From Parendozoicomonas haliclonae (GTDB taxonomy: Bacteria > Pseudomonadota > Gammaproteobacteria > Pseudomonadales > Endozoicomonadaceae): a stretch of 64,000 nt of DNA. Positions 60,496 to 64,000 of this stretch are shown in pieces (the stretch's first letter is position 1; every line of letters begins with the position of its first letter). Under the pieces are notes generated by a model. The model searched no databases and had not been told where the DNA came from. It worked only from the letters and a program-made list of their open reading frames with translations. A program made the position numbers and the translations under genes. The stretch spans positions 1 through 64,000 of the forward strand of contig NZ_FWPT01000010.1 in NCBI RefSeq assembly GCF_900174585.1, read 5' to 3'.

Positions 60496-61746
60496 TCAGG
60501 AATAAATCAGGCTCAATACCACAATCAATATCCCAAAGCTGACAGTCGGCCAGAACCAGAGGCCGGCTGGCAGCGCTTTTATTTTCCCTTCCTTTCTCAG
60601 TTTCAAAGCCATCGCGGCTGGTAAAAGAATGGCCAGAACGGCCAGAGCCAGCGCGGCGAAACTCAGTGCGGTAACAAAAGCACCTGGCAGATAAAGTGCA
60701 ATCAGCAGTGGTGGAGTAAAGACTGCCACGGCAGTGAGCGCGCGTGAGTGAGAGCCTATGACCGAGTGGATAAAATCAAAGAAGCCCAGCCCAACACCCA
60801 GAAACGAAGTGACCAGTGCCAGATTGGTGAAAATATGAATCACCGATGAGATGGGAAGAGTATCGTTCGGCTGAAGGTTGACCAGCTGTTCAATCAGGCT
60901 GGCAACCGAGCCCTCTCTGGCGATTATGGCCAATGTCTCGTTATCCAGCTGGCCAAGAGTGACTCCAAGCCACAGCAGATACAGCACTAAAGGAAGCAGG
61001 CTGCCAAAGATAAAGACCTTCTGCAGTTGGGGACGGTTGGCGTTTGCATAGGCAATCAGGCTGGGAATGCTGCCGTGATAGCCAAAGGAGGTAAAAATAA
61101 CCGGGAGCACTGCCAGTGCTGCCACTAGTGTGTGGTCTTCAGCACTGCCCTCATAAGGATTGCCCTTATTAAGAGCACCACCATAAAGGTTGCTGAGCTG
61201 AACATCCGGCGCCAATAGCACCAGTGAGATCAGAAAGGTGGCCAGCATGCAGAAAAACAGCAGGCGATTGCAGGCATCGACATTGTGAGCACCAATGGAG
61301 GCAATGGTGCCGAAGATAAGCACAAACAGACACATGGCCCAGCCGGACGTGCTGAAAAATCCCGGCGAGTGATTTGCAGTGTAAGAGTAGGCACTTATGT
61401 AAGCAGCGATCTGCTCACCACCGCCAGCGATGTAAGCAGCCAGCAAGGCATAAAAAAGAAATGAGGTGGCCAGCAGGCAGATAAACCGCCCCGGGCGCCC
61501 CAGAGTTTTCCGGGCCATAACAAACAGGCTGTTGCCCGTGCCGGTGGCAAGGTTGACATCGAGAGTCAGGGTGGCGGCAAACGCCATAAATACCCAGCAC
61601 AGCAGGAGCAGGGCAATCAGCAGCGGGAAGCCCAGTCCGTAAGAGATGATCGGCAGTGCCAGCATGCCGGCACCTATCGTCGTGCCGGCCACAATCATGG
61701 TGGCTCCCAACAGGGGAGAAGAATAAAACAGTGATGATTTTGGCAT
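60496..61746 (-). CDS. Aromatic amino-acid permease (HAAAP family, TyrP/Mtr-like), 416 aa
   Basis: It is a proton-driven tyrosine/tryptophan importer. The family start LLGATMIVAGTTIGAGMLAL with P next, and FTSFGYHGSIPSLIAYAN, are characteristic; about 11 helices are present. ATG 61746 gives the normal length; an upstream extension to 61848 overlaps sanA and is rejected. Confidence 0.92.
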   Translation of the reverse strand: MPKSSLFYSSPLLGATMIVAGTTIGAGMLALPIISYGLGFPLLIALLLLCWVFMAFAATLTLDVNLATGTGNSLFVMARKTLGRPGRFICLLATSFLFYALLAAYIAGGGEQIAAYISAYSYTANHSPGFFSTSGWAMCLFVLIFGTIASIGAHNVDACNRLLFFCMLATFLISLVLLAPDVQLSNLYGGALNKGNPYEGSAEDHTLVAALAVLPVIFTSFGYHGSIPSLIAYANANRPQLQKVFIFGSLLPLVLYLLWLGVTLGQLDNETLAIIAREGSVASLIEQLVNLQPNDTLPISSVIHIFTNLALVTSFLGVGLGFFDFIHSVIGSHSRALTAVAVFTPPLLIALYLPGAFVTALSFAALALAVLAILLPAAMALKLRKEGKIKALPAGLWFWPTVSFGILIVVLSLIYS

Positions 61747-61771
61747 ACCCACAGGATAGGCGTGGATAAGG

Positions 61772-62440
61772 CTATGTGGGTGGAGTTTCCCCAATAATAA
61801 TATCCGGGCCGAGCACGCGGGGGCCGGTACCCAGGATATGGGTTTCAATCACAGCGAGCACCCGGGCCAGCGCTTCACGAATACGGTTACTGTAATCCTC
61901 GGGAATCAGGATGCCTCGGGCGTTGTAGGCGATCGCATCAATATTGTTCTTTCGGGCAATGTAGAGCGCCCGTTCATTCTGGAACTGCTGGGAGATAATG
62001 ATAAAGGTATCCAGACCAAACACCTCTTTGGCCCGAATGATGGAGTCCAGAGTTCGAAAGCCGGCATAGTCCCGATAGATGCGCTCGGCAGGTACGCCAA
62101 GGGTGATCAGATCCCGCTTCATGCGGGTCGGTTCATCGTACCAGCGTGTACCGTTATCGCCGCTGACCAGCACATAACCGATCTTCTCTTCCTTGATCAG
62201 CGCTGCTGCGGCTTCCATGCGGCGGCGGTAGTGCCAGTTAAAGTCACCGTCGCTGGTATAGCGGCTGGTGCCAAGCACCACCGCAACCTTGTGGGCTGGA
62301 ATACGATTGATATCAGAGTAGAGATAAGGCTTGGCCGTGCGGGTGATCAAAAGATTGCAGAGAGAAATGATCAGCAGCAAGGCAACAGCAGCGAGGGCCG
62401 CTAAAGCCAGAACTCTTCCGCTGTTGAGCCATTTGAGCAT
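61772..62440 (-). CDS. sanA: SanA-like DUF218 membrane protein, 222 aa
   Basis: It is an envelope-barrier protein linked to vancomycin exclusion in enterobacteria. One N-terminal helix (LALAALAAVALLLIISLCNL) is followed by the DUF218 fold (KVAVVLGTSRY, YVLVSGDNGTRWYDEPTRMK, FIIISQQFQNERALYIARKN). Length and motifs match SanA. Confidence 0.93.
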   Translation of the reverse strand: MLKWLNSGRVLALAALAAVALLLIISLCNLLITRTAKPYLYSDINRIPAHKVAVVLGTSRYTSDGDFNWHYRRRMEAAAALIKEEKIGYVLVSGDNGTRWYDEPTRMKRDLITLGVPAERIYRDYAGFRTLDSIIRAKEVFGLDTFIIISQQFQNERALYIARKNNIDAIAYNARGILIPEDYSNRIREALARVLAVIETHILGTGPRVLGPDIIIGETPPT

Positions 62441-62507
62441 ACAGGTTGAAGCGCGTCCGGGTGCGTATTTTGGTAAAGACTACCTTCCCCGGAGGGTCGG
62501 AGTAAAG

Positions 62508-63752
62508 TCAGCGATTTTCAATCACTTCCATCTGGGGCTGTTTGCTTTCCGGGGGCTGCAGCCGCTGCTCAATAATATCCACCAGACTTGGCTGTCCGGC
62601 GGTATCATTCATAGGTGCTGGAGAGTAACTGGTATCCAGCTGACGATGCAGAGCATTCAGCAAAGAGGCGGGGTTATTCACCATTTGAATACGGCCGCCC
62701 ATCAGATGGTCTGTGGTGCTTTCCGGGCGTACAAAGATAACTGGCAAGCCCATTTGCGAAGCCAGCCAGCCAACAGTGGAGCGGTGGGTAATCACCAGAT
62801 CAGCCGTTGCTCCCAGCGTCACGGTAGGCACTTCGGTAATCAAGCGAAGATTCTCCGGTTGGGGTGTTGTCGATTCTCCCCGGGTATTGACCGTGCGCGG
62901 GTGAGGAGTCATCAACCATTGCAGATCAGAACGCAGGGCAGCGGCTTCTTCAATCACAGCGAGGCTGCGCTGAAAATCCTCACCATAACCACCGGCCACC
63001 AGAATCACCGGTCTTTCATCCAGATTCAGACCTTGCTTAAGGGAAGCTTTGGTATTGTTGGCAAAGCTTTCCTGCCACTCATTCAGAGCCGGATGGCGAA
63101 CAACGCTGGTTCTGTGCTTATGGGTGTAGTCTTCCGGGAAGCTGTTTTTCAACAAAACAGTGGTGACCAGTAACTCTTCTGCAACCGGTCGGGTCAGCTC
63201 CAGCCAGGGTTGAACCCATTGCTGCCCTTCGGGTGATTCCAGATTGTCATAAAAGGCAATGGTCCAGACACCGGTATTCCAGAAGTCGCGGGCGATCTGG
63301 GCCTGTCCAATATGTGCCATACCGGTGATCACAACTTTCGGCTGGAACTGTTTTACCAGCGTGCTGCGTAGGCTTTCGGGGAGAAGGGCGGTGCGGCTTT
63401 CAAACAGTTGCTGTTGCTCTTCCGGAGAAAGTTGTTCATGCAACTGGGTAATATTGTTGTTGTCAGCAAACAGCCCTGCTGCAGGCCCAAAGGTGATGAC
63501 TTGTGCCTTAATATTTTTGGCTGCCAGCTCTGGCAGTGCTCGCAGAAAGGCACGCCCATCGCCATTGTCATAAGCCACAAACAGCACATCAATCGGTGCT
63601 GCTTTGGATGATGAATTCTTTTTCTGGGTTGGATTAGATGCACACCCACTCAGGTAGAGGGCGCAGAAAACCACGATCAGTGGCATTACCCACCAAAAGG
63701 TATCGGGCATGGTGCTGGAGATGGAGCTGGAAGAAGACTGGAGCATGGGCAT
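62508..63752 (-). CDS. Lipoprotein with GT-B/epimerase-like fold, up to 414 aa
   Basis: A lipoprotein signal ends in LYLSGC (Cys near 36 in the long form). The rest resembles two Rossmann-like lobes: IDVLFVAYDNGDGRAFLRAL and VVITGMAHIGQAQIARDFW, then RPVILVAGGYGEDFQRSLAV, LQWLMTPHPRTVNT and ADLVITHRSTVGWLASQMGL. That C-terminal order recalls UDP-GlcNAc 2-epimerase/GT-B glycosyltransferases and LPS-kinase-like retaining folds. Being a predicted lipoprotein, it would face the periplasm or surface, where sugar nucleotides are absent. ATG 63752 or 63710 (the latter gives a shorter, cleaner signal). Confidence 0.7.
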   Translation of the reverse strand: MPMLQSSSSSISSTMPDTFWWVMPLIVVFCALYLSGCASNPTQKKNSSSKAAPIDVLFVAYDNGDGRAFLRALPELAAKNIKAQVITFGPAAGLFADNNNITQLHEQLSPEEQQQLFESRTALLPESLRSTLVKQFQPKVVITGMAHIGQAQIARDFWNTGVWTIAFYDNLESPEGQQWVQPWLELTRPVAEELLVTTVLLKNSFPEDYTHKHRTSVVRHPALNEWQESFANNTKASLKQGLNLDERPVILVAGGYGEDFQRSLAVIEEAAALRSDLQWLMTPHPRTVNTRGESTTPQPENLRLITEVPTVTLGATADLVITHRSTVGWLASQMGLPVIFVRPESTTDHLMGGRIQMVNNPASLLNALHRQLDTSYSPAPMNDTAGQPSLVDIIEQRLQPPESKQPQMEVIENR

Positions 63753-63791
63753 TCTTATTTATGCTTTTGCTCCAGTCTAGCAGTCGGAGTG

Positions 63792-64000
63792 TTACTCGGT
63801 CACCGGTTTGCGGGTCAGTAGTACACCGGTTTCCATATGGTCGGTGTAAGGGAACTGATCGAACAGAGCCAGACGTTCGATCTTATGGGTCTGAGTCAGT
63901 GTTTTCAGGTTGTCCTGCAGAGTTAACGGATTGCAGGAGATATAAACGATTGTCTCAAACCGCTGCACCAGAGCTTCCGTGGCTGGGTCCAGACCGGCCC
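63792..64000 (-). CDS. trmA: tRNA (uracil-5-)-methyltransferase TrmA, C-terminal 68 residues (truncated by window)
   Basis: The tail [20 protein letters not shown], followed by [19 protein letters not shown] and [11 protein letters not shown], matches the C-terminus of TrmA, which makes m5U54 in the T loop of tRNA. The start is beyond the right edge. Confidence 0.93.
   Translation of the reverse strand, partial: AGLDPATEALVQRFETIVYISCNPLTLQDNLKTLTQTHKIERLALFDQFPYTDHMETGVLLTRKPVTE

Noticed and set aside
61838-62404. 188-codon plus-strand frame opposite sanA
   Set aside because: It lies entirely antisense to sanA, which has clear DUF218 motifs.
62331-63173. 280-codon plus-strand frame over sanA and the lipoprotein gene
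   Set aside because: It spans two genes on the opposite strand, including their intergenic gap, and resembles no known protein.

Overview
The window looks like chromosomal DNA of a host-associated marine gammaproteobacterium. The housekeeping genes (trmA, ampD, slyX, grxD, glpD, sanA, a YhcC-type radical SAM gene, lonB-like, RstA/RstB-like two-component genes) are of gammaproteobacterial type. They are mixed with proteins carrying eukaryote-like domains (SET, OGFr, NADAR). That combination is typical of Endozoicomonas-like Oceanospirillales; the genus is my inference, not read from a marker gene. No rRNA, tRNA, CRISPR array, insertion sequence or phage was seen.

Layout. 1-8.0 kb: minus-strand type I secretion operon (LapB-like ABC exporter, LapC-like adaptor, giant LapA-like adhesin running off the left edge, with 11 visible copies of an exact 327-bp repeat). 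8.2-16 kb: signalling genes (AraC regulator, OmpR-type regulator, hybrid kinase with receiver and HPt domains, RstA/RstB-like pair), then an MscS channel. 17-26 kb: glpD, M48 lipoprotein protease, orphan FbpC/PotA-like ABC ATPase, a 1606-residue exported protein of unknown function with an internal domain duplication, and grxD. 26-31 kb: a DAO-type flavoprotein with rearranged motif order, peroxiredoxin, HIT protein, slyX, a membrane-anchored cold-shock protein and an HU-like protein. 31-43 kb: transporters (MFS, unassigned permease, amino-acid binding protein and permease, OppA-like), an AT-rich M16 lipoprotein protease, a DUF2860 outer-membrane protein and a radical SAM protein. 43-48.8 kb: YciA thioesterase, DUF1631 protein, ampD, HPt protein, ECF sigma/anti-sigma pair. 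48.8-51.4 kb: complete AmmeMemoRadiSam triad. 51.45-51.62 kb: a small unit with a sigma-E/AlgU-like promoter, a Cys-rich 25-codon ORF and a terminator. 51.7-54 kb: Lon-family protease. 54-60.5 kb: two divergent gene pairs of putative host-directed or unknown proteins (permuted papain-like candidate, helical protein, OGFr-NADAR fusion, SET protein with basic tail), with corA between the pairs. 60.5-64 kb: aromatic amino-acid permease, sanA, a lipoprotein with a glycosyltransferase-like fold, and the 3' end of trmA.

Best candidates for something undescribed are the OGFr-NADAR fusion facing a SET-domain gene (with the neighbouring papain-like candidate), the apparent circular permutation of the DAO-type flavoprotein at 26.2-27.8 kb, the duplicated 1606-residue exported protein, and the small transcription unit at 51.45-51.62 kb. 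All functional statements come from reading motifs by eye; no database search was run.
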